Shown one piece after another: positions 51,220 to 58,800 of a stretch of 64,000 nucleotides of DNA. The stretch spans positions 186,001 through 250,000 of the forward strand of contig CAJTVU010000004.1 in assembly GCA_910580235.1 (NCBI GenBank). The letters are read 5' to 3'. The position numbers were made by a program, and so were the translations under genes. Position 1 is the stretch's first letter; every line of letters begins with the position of its first letter. Origin of the DNA: an uncultured Dorea sp. (GTDB lineage: Bacteria; Bacillota; Clostridia; Lachnospirales; Lachnospiraceae). Under the pieces are notes generated by a model, which saw only the letters and a list, made by a program, of their open reading frames with translations, was not told where the DNA came from and ran no database searches.

Positions 51220-52110
51220 TTATCTCTTTTCTCTTTCTCTTAACAGAAAGCTCTCTATAAGCACGATACTTCCCAATATAATCAAAAGGACTACGATCAT
51301 AGCCGACGCCAGATTTATATTAGAGTATTGGTACGCCATCCGGTAGATTCGGTACATCAGGAAATCTGTCGCCCCGTCAGGCCCTCCTCCAGTCAGCACA
51401 TACGCAGGTACGAACAAAATGAAGTTCGACACTGTATCAGACACGACGACAAATTTAAATGTCCGCTTCATAGCAGGCATGGTCACATATCGAAGGCTCT
51501 GCCAGTAGCCGGCCCCGTCAAGAGACGCGGCCTCATACAGCTGGGCTGGTACTTCCTCCAGCCCAGTGATGAAGAATACCGCCCAATATCCAAGCCCTTT
51601 CCAGCTGGCCAGAACGATCACCCACAGAAGAGCCTGGGACTTATCGTTCAGGAAGCTCTGAGCCGGGATCCCAAACAGATTCAAAATAGAGTTCATCAGC
51701 CCCTGATCCGGGCTTAACAGGACTCCCCAGAGCGTACATGCGATCGTGAACGACAGGGCGACCGGTATCATGTGTATCGTCCGGAATATCCGCTGCCCTC
51801 TAAGCTTCACCATCAGAAGGAGCGCCAGAGCAAACGACAGCAATATCTGGATCGGGTTCACAAACACGTTGAATACCAATGTGACTTTTATGGAATTTAA
51901 AATGGTACTGTCTGTAAATATCTCAGCATAGTTCTTAAGCCCCGCGAATACCGTCGCCTTATTCACAAAAGAATAAGAGAAAAAGCTCTCGTATATCCCT
52001 GAAAGGATCGGATATATCTTAAATGCTATAAGGAGCGCCATTGCAGGAAATATGAACACTGCGACTGCCACATTTTTCTTCTTCATTTTCCACCTCTTAA
52101 CCATCGGCAC
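51220..52110 (-). CDS. Sugar-type ABC importer permease (MalF-like)
   Basis: The 296-residue partner permease has six helices and the EAA-like loop YEAASLDGAGYWQSLRYVTMP. The first few residues (MPMVKRWKMKKKN) are basic, and ATG 52086 is a possible alternative start. It forms the CUT1-type channel with the MalG-like protein and takes substrate from the lipoprotein encoded 14 bp upstream. Confidence 0.93.
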   Translation of the reverse strand: MPMVKRWKMKKKNVAVAVFIFPAMALLIAFKIYPILSGIYESFFSYSFVNKATVFAGLKNYAEIFTDSTILNSIKVTLVFNVFVNPIQILLSFALALLLMVKLRGQRIFRTIHMIPVALSFTIACTLWGVLLSPDQGLMNSILNLFGIPAQSFLNDKSQALLWVIVLASWKGLGYWAVFFITGLEEVPAQLYEAASLDGAGYWQSLRYVTMPAMKRTFKFVVVSDTVSNFILFVPAYVLTGGGPDGATDFLMYRIYRMAYQYSNINLASAMIVVLLIILGSIVLIESFLLREREKR

Positions 52111-52124
52111 GGCCGCCCGGCCAT

Positions 52125-53423
52125 TTAATTCTGATACTTACCGATCAGCCCGTCGATCTCTTCCACTGCAGAATCCAGAGCCTCTTGCGCGTCCGCGCCG
52201 TTCTTTACGTCACTGTAAGTCTCCTGCATAACGGTCTGCCACTCTTCATAGCCTACCATCTGCGGCCTTGCCATAGCCGTATTCATCGCTTCATATACGT
52301 TCAGCGCAGACACTGTACCTTCATTTTCCGGATCGGACTCGATCCCCTCCAGCACTTTAATGTTACAAGGCAGATTGTGCATAATGTCATAGGTCTTCTG
52401 ACATGTGTCATTGTCCGTCGTCAGCCATTCTACGAATTTGGCTGCCGGCTCTGTATTTTTAGAGTGTGCGGAAACTCCCATATACCAGCTCCCGGTAGGC
52501 GTAACTTCTTTCCCACCCTCGAAATACGGATGCGGCGCTACTCCCCATTCGACTCCCGCCTCGTCGAAAGATGCGATATTCCAGGAGCCTCCCACGAACA
52601 TAGCGACCTGTCCACTGCTAAAATAGCCTGTAGATTCCGACCCGTCGATATTAGGGCTTATCCCCCACTCATTAAACGTATTTCCATAAAACTCCATCGC
52701 CTGCGCTACTTCAGCGCTGTTCGTAAAGCCGTCCGTCGTCGTCTGGTCGTCGCTGATATACTGCTCGCCTCCCAGGCTCTGTGACAGCGGGAGCAGCTGG
52801 TAAGGGGTGTCGATCTGTTCGAAAGTCAGACCGTAGACTTTACCGCCCTCTTCATTCGTATATGTGAGCTGTTTCGCCATCTCGGCAACCTCTTCCCATG
52901 TCATACGCTCTTTCACATCATAGCTCGGATATGCGATCCCCTTCTCGTCAAAGATCGCTTTATTATAGTACAGGTTTACACAGGAGCTGTAAAGCGGCAG
53001 AGCCACTACATTCCCATCCACCGTCCCTCCGGCAAGAGAGGCTTCTGTGATGTTAGACAGAGAAGCGCTGTCCACATACTCATCTATAGCCGCCAGATAT
53101 CCTTTCGCCGTATAGTTCGTGACAAGCGGCGCGTCTGCCACAAGCACGTCAATAGTGTCCTCTTTTGAGCCCATCCGGACCTCGATCGTGTCGAAGATCT
53201 CCGCATAAGGGACAGATTCTACATTGACCGTCAGCCCATTCGCCTCTCCATATTCCTCGAACACAGGCTTAAGAGGCTCTAAATCTGATACGATCAGCAC
53301 ATTTAATTCCGCGGCGGCTCCCCCTCCCGCACCGTCAGAAGAAGGCTCTGGATCTTTTGCTTTGGAACAGCCCGTAACAATCAACAAACTTAATGCAAGT
53401 AATAACGCTATTCTTTTTTTCAT
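52125..53423 (-). CDS. Extracellular solute-binding lipoprotein (CUT1 family)
   Basis: The 432-residue lipoprotein has the signal MKKRIALLLALSLLIVTGC, so the mature protein is tethered outside by Cys20. The fold is that of family 1 sugar-binding proteins, with the pattern GQVAMFVGGSWNIASF and the late GSWYMGVSAHSKNTEPA. It should capture the substrate for the two permeases. Neighbouring ribokinase, nucleoside hydrolase and ADP-ribosylglycohydrolase genes suggest that the ligand carries a ribose unit. Confidence 0.93.
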   Translation of the reverse strand: MKKRIALLLALSLLIVTGCSKAKDPEPSSDGAGGGAAAELNVLIVSDLEPLKPVFEEYGEANGLTVNVESVPYAEIFDTIEVRMGSKEDTIDVLVADAPLVTNYTAKGYLAAIDEYVDSASLSNITEASLAGGTVDGNVVALPLYSSCVNLYYNKAIFDEKGIAYPSYDVKERMTWEEVAEMAKQLTYTNEEGGKVYGLTFEQIDTPYQLLPLSQSLGGEQYISDDQTTTDGFTNSAEVAQAMEFYGNTFNEWGISPNIDGSESTGYFSSGQVAMFVGGSWNIASFDEAGVEWGVAPHPYFEGGKEVTPTGSWYMGVSAHSKNTEPAAKFVEWLTTDNDTCQKTYDIMHNLPCNIKVLEGIESDPENEGTVSALNVYEAMNTAMARPQMVGYEEWQTVMQETYSDVKNGADAQEALDSAVEEIDGLIGKYQN

Positions 53424-53464
53424 GTATTTTTCCTCCTAATCATCTTCTAGATCATTGTAAATCG

Positions 53465-54412
53465 TTATCGGTTACAGAGACGATCCAGCAGATCGTCTAT
53501 AAAACGCTGGCTGTCCACCGTCAGACATACTTTCGTCCTGGGAGCCTCTTTCTGTATATCTCTCTCCTCCGGCGGCGTCCATGGCGTATCTGGGAGCGTA
53601 CAGACCGTGCGGCCGCTCGGATGGACGTGGCTGTACTCCACGTCTACATTCATCATCGGCCCGCCGCAGAGCGTCGGGTCATAGGCAAGAGCCACGCAGA
53701 GCGGATCGTTCATCGCCGTATAATCCCGCTTCCAGTATTTCAGCCATATGCGTATCATCTTCCCCATGGCCTGATTCAGCGCGTCCGCGCTCCTCTCCAG
53801 CCTTTGGATATGCTCCTCACGGATAAGGACCTGCCTCGTGACGTCATACCCACACATCACGATCGGCGCTCCGCTTCGGAAGACAAGAGCCGCCGACTCC
53901 GGATCCCTGCTCACATTGTGATCTGAAGGCTCCAGCTCCATAGCGTTCGCCCCAAGCCTTGCGCTTCCTCCCATAACGATAATCTGCTTCACCGTCTGGG
54001 CTATCTTCGGCTCCCTGGCCAGCGCTATAGCAAGATTCGTGAAAGGGCCGATGGCGATCAGGGTAATCTCTCCCGGATTATCCATAACGGTCTTGATTAT
54101 AAAGTCCACTGCATGCCTCCGATCGTATTCCAGGTTGGAGTCTTCTTCGGTCAGCAGCCCCTCTCCTTCATGCCCAAGCCACCATATCTCCCGGTTCTTA
54201 AGAAGTACGTCCCGCACTCCTGCGAATACAGGGATATCTTCCCTGCCCAGCATCTTAAGCGCCTTCACTACCATGCGGCTTCTTAAGTCCACATCTCCGT
54301 ACACAGTAGTGATGCCCTCCACCTGTATCTCCGGCGACAGGGCGGCCAGAGCTACCGCCATCACATCATCGACATCTGTCCCGATGTCTGTGTCAAGAAT
54401 GATTCTTTCCAT
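53465..54412 (-). CDS. Inosine/uridine-type nucleoside hydrolase
   Basis: This enzyme splits N-ribosidic bonds of nucleosides to free ribose and base. The start is ATG 54412 behind AGAGGTGG, giving 315 residues. The Ca-binding cluster DTDIGTDVDD is at the N terminus, and later motifs AIGPFTNLAIAL and NDPLCVALAYDP are typical of the IunH family. The start codon lies 52 bp inside the 3' end of the ribokinase gene, so translation is coupled. Released ribose would be phosphorylated by the ribokinase encoded next door. Confidence 0.93.
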   Translation of the reverse strand: MERIILDTDIGTDVDDVMAVALAALSPEIQVEGITTVYGDVDLRSRMVVKALKMLGREDIPVFAGVRDVLLKNREIWWLGHEGEGLLTEEDSNLEYDRRHAVDFIIKTVMDNPGEITLIAIGPFTNLAIALAREPKIAQTVKQIIVMGGSARLGANAMELEPSDHNVSRDPESAALVFRSGAPIVMCGYDVTRQVLIREEHIQRLERSADALNQAMGKMIRIWLKYWKRDYTAMNDPLCVALAYDPTLCGGPMMNVDVEYSHVHPSGRTVCTLPDTPWTPPEERDIQKEAPRTKVCLTVDSQRFIDDLLDRLCNR

Positions 54413-55320
54413 ACACTTTCCACCTCTTCCCACTTTGGAATCGAGCTTTGCGCCCCTTTTCTCTGTACGGCCACTGAAGACGCAACATTCGCAAATCCAA
54501 TAGCTTCACAGACCGTCATGCCTTTCGAAAGCCCCACTGCAAACGCACCGTTAAAACAGTCTCCCGCCGCCGTCGTGTCAATCGCATCTACCTTCCTCGC
54601 CTCAAACAGATGTTCCTCATTATTATTGACGAAAAATACGCCTTTATCCCCTAAAGTAACTATCACGTTCTTCACGCCTTTCGCAAGGATGCGCTTTGCA
54701 GACTTCTTAATATGTTCCATGGAAGTCCCCGGCTCCCCGCACAATTTCAGGACTTCCGTCTCATTTGGAGTAAGATAGTCGATCCTCTCCCATATGTCGT
54801 CCGGGATATCTTCCGGGGCCGGGGCCGGATTCAGGATCACCGTCTTCTCATATTCCTTCGCTTTCCTGATCCCATAAAACACCGCTTCTAGCGGTATCTC
54901 CATCTGAAAAAGCATGAAGTCATTCATCTGGAAAAGCTCGTCCTTCTTCTGCAGAAGCTCCACATTACAGGAAGAATTCGCTCCCGGCGCGACGACGATA
55001 CTGTTATTGCCTTCCTCGTCCACATAGATGACCGCGGTCCCCGTAGGCTCTTCCTCATCGACATCCACAGCAGAAACATCCACTTTACAGGCTCTTATGT
55101 TCTCGACAAGCCGGCTGCCGAACGCGTCCGCTCCCACACACCCGAGAAGCGAAGCCTCGCCTCCAAGGCTCCCAACAGCATATGCCTGATTCCCTCCTTT
55201 TCCTCCAGGTACATATTTTAGCGTATCGCCCAAAACGGTTTCTCCTATTAGCGGCATGCTCTTCATTTCTATTACCATATCCATGTTCAGACTGCCAACA
55301 ACCAGAATCCGTTTCTTCAA
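54361..55320 (-). CDS. rbsK: Ribokinase
   Basis: RbsK phosphorylates ribose to ribose 5-phosphate with ATP. The 319-residue PfkB-family protein starts at TTG 55320 after AAAGGAGGTGATGAT. The substrate motif VPGGKGGNQAYAVG and the catalytic anion hole DTTAAGDCF are complete, along with NPAPAPEDI. It is the first gene of the six-gene operon, downstream of a promoter and a candidate LacI-type operator, and divergent from the LacI-kinase fusion gene. Confidence 0.94.
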   Translation of the reverse strand: MKKRILVVGSLNMDMVIEMKSMPLIGETVLGDTLKYVPGGKGGNQAYAVGSLGGEASLLGCVGADAFGSRLVENIRACKVDVSAVDVDEEEPTGTAVIYVDEEGNNSIVVAPGANSSCNVELLQKKDELFQMNDFMLFQMEIPLEAVFYGIRKAKEYEKTVILNPAPAPEDIPDDIWERIDYLTPNETEVLKLCGEPGTSMEHIKKSAKRILAKGVKNVIVTLGDKGVFFVNNNEEHLFEARKVDAIDTTAAGDCFNGAFAVGLSKGMTVCEAIGFANVASSVAVQRKGAQSSIPKWEEVESVWKESFLTQTSGQMSMM

Positions 55321-55347
55321 ATCATCACCTCCTTTGTGTATTTTGCA

Positions 55348-55365
55348 TAGGAAATTATTTTCCTA
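55348..55365 (-). promoter_or_regulatory. Candidate LacI-type operator before rbsK
   Basis: The inverted repeat TAGGAAA, four bases, TTTCCTA lies between the rbsK promoter and its ribosome-binding site. A LacI-type repressor bound here would block transcription as a roadblock. The divergently encoded LacI-kinase fusion is the natural candidate protein. Confidence 0.5.
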
Positions 55366-55384
55366 AACTATTTTCTTTAGCATT

Positions 55385-55413
55385 ATATTAAACCTATGAG
55401 ACCGAGAAGTCAA
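55385..55413 (-). promoter_or_regulatory. rbsK operon promoter
   Basis: On the minus strand TTGACT (55413-55408) and TAATAT (55390-55385) are separated by 17 bp; a TATAAT also overlaps, three bases further on. It should drive the six-gene ribosyl-compound operon. Confidence 0.65.
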
Positions 55414-55459
55414 GGACTTTTTTTCATATACAATTACTTCCTTTTGTAAACTGAGGGTA

Positions 55460-55488
55460 TTGACAGACAAAAAAAAAGACGCCATAAT
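55460..55488 (+). promoter_or_regulatory. Promoter of the LacI-kinase fusion gene, with A9 spacer tract
   Basis: TTGACA (55460-55465) and CATAAT (55483-55488) are spaced by 17 bp. The spacer includes nine consecutive A residues (55469-55477), whose length could vary by slippage and change the spacing. An imperfect GACGCC...GGCGTC dyad lies between the -10 and the start codon. Confidence 0.65.
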
Positions 55489-55523
55489 GAAGAAAATCCA
55501 TCGTATGTCAGGGGGCGTCGCAT

Positions 55524-57425
55524 ATGACTATTAAGGAAATCGCGGAACTGGCGGGGGTGTCGATCGCCACCGTATCTAAAATCGTAAATGGGAAAGATCA
55601 GAACATCACGCCTGAGACACGTAGCAAAGTCTTAAGGATCGTCCAGGAATATCATTATACGCCCTACAGCAAGATCCGAAGCTCCTCTTCTGCAAAGACC
55701 TTTCTGCTCGCGGCGCTCCTCCATGACATTTCCCAGAACAGCGATCTCATCTGCGGGATCATGTCGGAGGCTCAGTCCCGCGGTTATGGCATTCTCCTGT
55801 TCGACACCGGGAAAGACCCCGATCTGGAGCTTAAGCATATTACCGCGCTTATAAAGCACAAAGTGGACGGAGCTATATGGGAGCCTGCCGGGGATGAGAG
55901 CGTCGAAAATAAGCGGCATCTCACAAGCCAGGGCATCCCCTTTATACAAATCAGCACGTCCGCCCAGGAAGATCTTTTTCACATTGACTATGCAAAAATC
56001 AGTTATTCGCTGACAGAAAGCCTGGCCAAGAAGGAACACAGGAAGATCGCCTGCCTCGTGCCTGACGACGAGACGATCGCCCGGGAATTTAAGGACGGCT
56101 TCATGCAGTGCCTGTTCGACAGGCAGATCCCTTATTCGCCCGACATGCTTCTCCATATGAGCGCGCCCGATCACATGCTCAAGCTACTCTCCGGCGGCTT
56201 CTCCGGCATAGTAGGCCTTGATTTTAAGGAGGCTCTGGACCTCTACAAAAACCTTGAGGCCGCAGGACGCTTTATCCCTGCTGACTTTTCTCTTGTAAGC
56301 GCGAAAAAGGACCGGCTGGAGCGAGAGCTGCAATCTCCTGCCATCTCAGGGCTGGCGGTCCCATTCGAACAGTTCGGGCATTTTGTATGCGACAGGCTCA
56401 TATCTGTGTGCGAGAAAGAAAAGACGTCTTCTCCCACCGGCTCCTATGCGCCCGCATACACACTGGACCACCAGAAGAGCATTGAGCGCCCTCCTTCTCT
56501 GCGCCGGAAGAAGATCGTTGTCATTGGGAGCATTAATATCGACAATACATTTCACGTAGACTGTCTCCCACAGCTTGGGAAGACTACAAGAATACTGGAC
56601 TCTTCTCTTACTCTCGGAGGCAAAGGTGCGAACCAGGCTGTCGGGGCGTCCAGGCTGGGACATGAAGTATCGCTTATCGGAAAGATCGGGAACGATCCGG
56701 AAGCGTCGCTTATAAGCCGCACATTAGAAAATGAGAACGTATCTTTCTCCGGCGTCAGCCATGACAGGAACGAGCAGACCGGAAAGGCTTTTATTTATCT
56801 TGTGGAAGGCGGGGAAAGCACGATAAGCATACTGGCGGGAGCCAACGATCGCCTGAACGCCGAAGACATCCGCAAAAACGGACATCTCTTTCGAAACGCA
56901 GGGTACACTTTGCTCTCCACAGAAGTCTCTCTCCCGGCCATTATAGAGGCTGCAAAGATCAGCCGGGAAAACGGGGCAAAGAATATCCTGAAGCCGGCGG
57001 CTCTCACATCCCTTCCGAAAGAGCTGCTTCAGTATATCGATATCCTCGTGCCAAACAGGAAAGAAGCAGGCACGCTCTGCCCGGAAGCCAGCTCTCCTTG
57101 CGAGCAGGCTGATATCTTCCTGCGCTCTGGCGTCGAGACGGTCATTATCACACTGGGGCACGACGGCTGTTATCTCAGGACAAAAGAAGCCTCCCGGCAT
57201 TTCCCTGCCGCCGACTTCACCCCTGTAGATACGACCGGAGGCGCGGACGCCTTCATTTCCGCGCTGGCCTCCTACCTGACGGCGGGACAGACGCTGGAAG
57301 ACGCTGTCCAGATTGCCACATACGCGGCTGGATTCTGTATCTCCAAACACGGGACTACTCCTTCTCTCGTGGATAAGTATTCCCTTGAACAGTATCTCGC
57401 TTCCCAAAACACAAATAAGCCATGA
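55524..57425 (+). CDS. LacI-family regulator fused to a ribokinase-like (PfkB) domain
   Basis: The 633-residue protein joins three parts. Residues 1-55 are a LacI DNA-binding domain (TIKEIAELAGVSIATVSKIV). Residues 60-330 look like a periplasmic-binding-protein-type sensor. Residues 345-625 are a PfkB sugar-kinase domain with GGKGANQAVG and the catalytic region DTTGGADAF, where Asp575 is kept but the usual GAGD reads GGAD. A ligand-sensing repressor that also phosphorylates ribose, or senses it through an inactive kinase fold, is suggested. It is divergent from the rbsK operon and probably controls it. The start has AGGGGGCG upstream. Confidence 0.88.
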   Translation: MTIKEIAELAGVSIATVSKIVNGKDQNITPETRSKVLRIVQEYHYTPYSKIRSSSSAKTFLLAALLHDISQNSDLICGIMSEAQSRGYGILLFDTGKDPDLELKHITALIKHKVDGAIWEPAGDESVENKRHLTSQGIPFIQISTSAQEDLFHIDYAKISYSLTESLAKKEHRKIACLVPDDETIAREFKDGFMQCLFDRQIPYSPDMLLHMSAPDHMLKLLSGGFSGIVGLDFKEALDLYKNLEAAGRFIPADFSLVSAKKDRLERELQSPAISGLAVPFEQFGHFVCDRLISVCEKEKTSSPTGSYAPAYTLDHQKSIERPPSLRRKKIVVIGSINIDNTFHVDCLPQLGKTTRILDSSLTLGGKGANQAVGASRLGHEVSLIGKIGNDPEASLISRTLENENVSFSGVSHDRNEQTGKAFIYLVEGGESTISILAGANDRLNAEDIRKNGHLFRNAGYTLLSTEVSLPAIIEAAKISRENGAKNILKPAALTSLPKELLQYIDILVPNRKEAGTLCPEASSPCEQADIFLRSGVETVIITLGHDGCYLRTKEASRHFPAADFTPVDTTGGADAFISALASYLTAGQTLEDAVQIATYAAGFCISKHGTTPSLVDKYSLEQYLASQNTNKP

Positions 57426-57455
57426 CTTATTTTATTAAAAGTCATGGCTTATTTT
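57416..57455 (+). terminator. Terminator of the LacI-kinase gene
   Basis: A perfect 13-bp stem pairs TAAGCCATGACTT (57416-57428) with its complement (57439-57451), followed by a T run. The left arm overlaps the last codons and the stop. Confidence 0.85.
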
Positions 57456-57456
57456 A

Positions 57457-57501
57457 AATCGGAGTGACAGGATTTGAACCTGCGGCCTCTACGTCCCGAA
57501 C
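57457..57501 (-). repeat. Displaced 3' half of tRNA-Pro (att-like direct repeat)
   Basis: This 45-bp segment is identical to 58519-58563, which spans two flanking bases and the tRNA-Pro gene from its 3' end to the 5' side of the anticodon loop. After position 57501 the sequence no longer matches. It cannot be a functional tRNA. Such a truncated copy at the far end of an insert is the usual trace of site-specific integration at a tRNA gene. Confidence 0.85.
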
Positions 57502-57552
57502 AATTCGCGCGCTTTGCACCCAAATCCTCTGCAGCCTTCATGTCATTCATAC

Positions 57553-57804
57553 TTACACTGCCAGATTAAGGTTTCCCGCCTCGTTCATAAATTCCCGAAG
57601 ATTATCAATATATCTATAAGGTGCATACTCCGAGTAGATCTCCGGATTATCCAGTATTACAATCTGTACATCATCTGCTCGGATTGCTTCCAGAGTATTG
57701 GGAACACTTCTTGCTTCATTTATACTTTTACATTTATATGCAATGCAGCCTTCTTCATCAAATTTTTTTGCCAAAATATAAAATGGGTTATTATCCTGTG
57801 CCAT
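57553..57804 (-). CDS. Small 83-aa protein partner of the RelA/SpoT-domain gene
   Basis: The protein has 83 residues and a GAGGAG ribosome-binding site eight bases before ATG 57804. Its pattern, LAKKFDEEGCIAYK...VQIVILDNPEIYSEYAPY, resembles a family of about 80-residue Clostridia proteins that I recall as DUF6718; this is unverified. It is acidic, soluble and alpha/beta. The start overlaps the end of the RelA/SpoT-domain gene by 14 bp, so the two are coupled. It could be an antitoxin or cofactor for that protein, which is inference from position. Confidence 0.65.
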   Translation of the reverse strand: MAQDNNPFYILAKKFDEEGCIAYKCKSINEARSVPNTLEAIRADDVQIVILDNPEIYSEYAPYRYIDNLREFMNEAGNLNLAV

Positions 57805-58396
57805 TTGAACTGCTCCTCTCTTTCATCAATTTATTTAGCTCACACTTAAACTCTTCTTCGGTTTTTATTTTACCAACTTTATAATTCTCATACAGGTATT
57901 TTCCAATTTCTGCATCATGGTACTTATAAACTAATTTGTGGCTCCAAATATTAAACTGGTAATCATCCGCGCACCATAATTGAATTTCTATAGGATATGC
58001 CAAATGATCTCTTTGGTAATAAAGATGTATCGCCCTGTAGCCGTCATCTATTTTTTTACCGTTCCGTAAATCAACCACACGGAAATATTCCGGATATTCC
58101 TCTGGATATACATCAAGCCGTAATCGAAACCCCAACACATCATTAAAACATTGTTTAAACCCACCGCCTGTCTGTAATGTCTTTTTATACTTTCTCATAA
58201 TTGAGTCATCACTTTTAAAGCGAGAACCAATTAAATTCTCCTGTATTATAGTATCTGTATACTGCAGACGATACTTATTAATATCTGCCAAAATATCGCT
58301 TAAAGGTGTTTTGGACATTGATATTTGTTTAAGACTCTTTCCTAATGAAGTAGTATATGATATTCTATCTAAAGCTCCCTTTGAAATGAACTGCAT
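57791..58396 (-). CDS. RelA/SpoT-domain protein (small alarmone-synthetase-like)
   Basis: The 201-residue protein starts at ATG 58396 with AGGAGA upstream. It carries the nucleotidyltransferase motifs of the RelA/SpoT fold: GSRFKSDDSI (Arg59, Lys61), FNDVLGFRLR (Asp86), DDGYRAIHLYY (Gly119-Arg121, His124) and PIEIQLW (Glu137, Gln139), followed by WSHKLVYKY. There is no hydrolase or TGS domain. Such single-domain proteins are small alarmone synthetases or toxSAS toxins that modify tRNA ends. It sits in an element bounded by tRNA-Pro repeats and is coupled to a small gene, which favours a toxin-antitoxin-like unit. Confidence 0.8.
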   Translation of the reverse strand: MQFISKGALDRISYTTSLGKSLKQISMSKTPLSDILADINKYRLQYTDTIIQENLIGSRFKSDDSIMRKYKKTLQTGGGFKQCFNDVLGFRLRLDVYPEEYPEYFRVVDLRNGKKIDDGYRAIHLYYQRDHLAYPIEIQLWCADDYQFNIWSHKLVYKYHDAEIGKYLYENYKVGKIKTEEEFKCELNKLMKERSSSNGTG

Positions 58397-58466
58397 TTAT
58401 ATGGTCTCCTGATTTTATCTACAATTTCATTGTTTCTATGAATATCACATTCAACAATCTAAACTG

Positions 58467-58504
58467 CTAAAAATACCGGAACCCTTATTTTATAAGGATT
58501 CCGG
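58467..58504 (-). terminator. Terminator after the tRNA-Gln/tRNA-Pro transcript
   Basis: On the minus strand a stem CCGGAATCCTTAT against ATAAGGGTTCCGG is followed by TATTTTTA. It lies 15 bp after the tRNA-Pro gene and upstream of the RelA/SpoT-domain gene. Confidence 0.8.
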
Positions 58505-58518
58505 CATCTTCATCAAGT

Positions 58519-58594
<76 letters not shown>

Positions 58595-58649
58595 TTATGT
58601 AACCAGATGCCTCATATGTTCTCAGGCATCCGGCGCCCCTGCCAAGGAA

Positions 58650-58720
58650 CTACGGATAGAGGACTTGAACCTCTACTAACAGAGTCAGAGTCTGCTGTGC
58701 TGCCATTACACCAATCCGCA
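58650..58720 (-). tRNA. tRNA-Gln (CTG anticodon)
   Basis: The minus strand starts TGCGGATTGGTGTAATGG and has the anticodon arm GCAGA-CTCTGAC-TCTGT with anticodon CTG, then T arm AGAGGTTCAAGTCCTCT and closing ATCCGTA. CCA is not encoded. It is the first gene of a two-tRNA transcript that continues into tRNA-Pro. Confidence 0.94.
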
Positions 58721-58754
58721 TCATCGTTAATGTTTTGTTCAGCGAACAAATATA

Positions 58755-58782
58755 ATTATAGCAAACATTCCCTAAAAATCAA
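58755..58782 (-). promoter_or_regulatory. Promoter of the tRNA-Gln/tRNA-Pro unit
   Basis: On the minus strand TTGATT (58782-58777) and TATAAT (58760-58755) are separated by 16 bp, about 35 bp upstream of tRNA-Gln. Confidence 0.7.
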
Positions 58783-58800
58783 GCCCTTTTTCCATTTTTT

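Noticed and set aside
57457..57501. Second tRNA-Pro gene
   Set aside because: Only the 3' half is present; the D arm and acceptor 5' strand are missing, so it is a repeat and not a tRNA.
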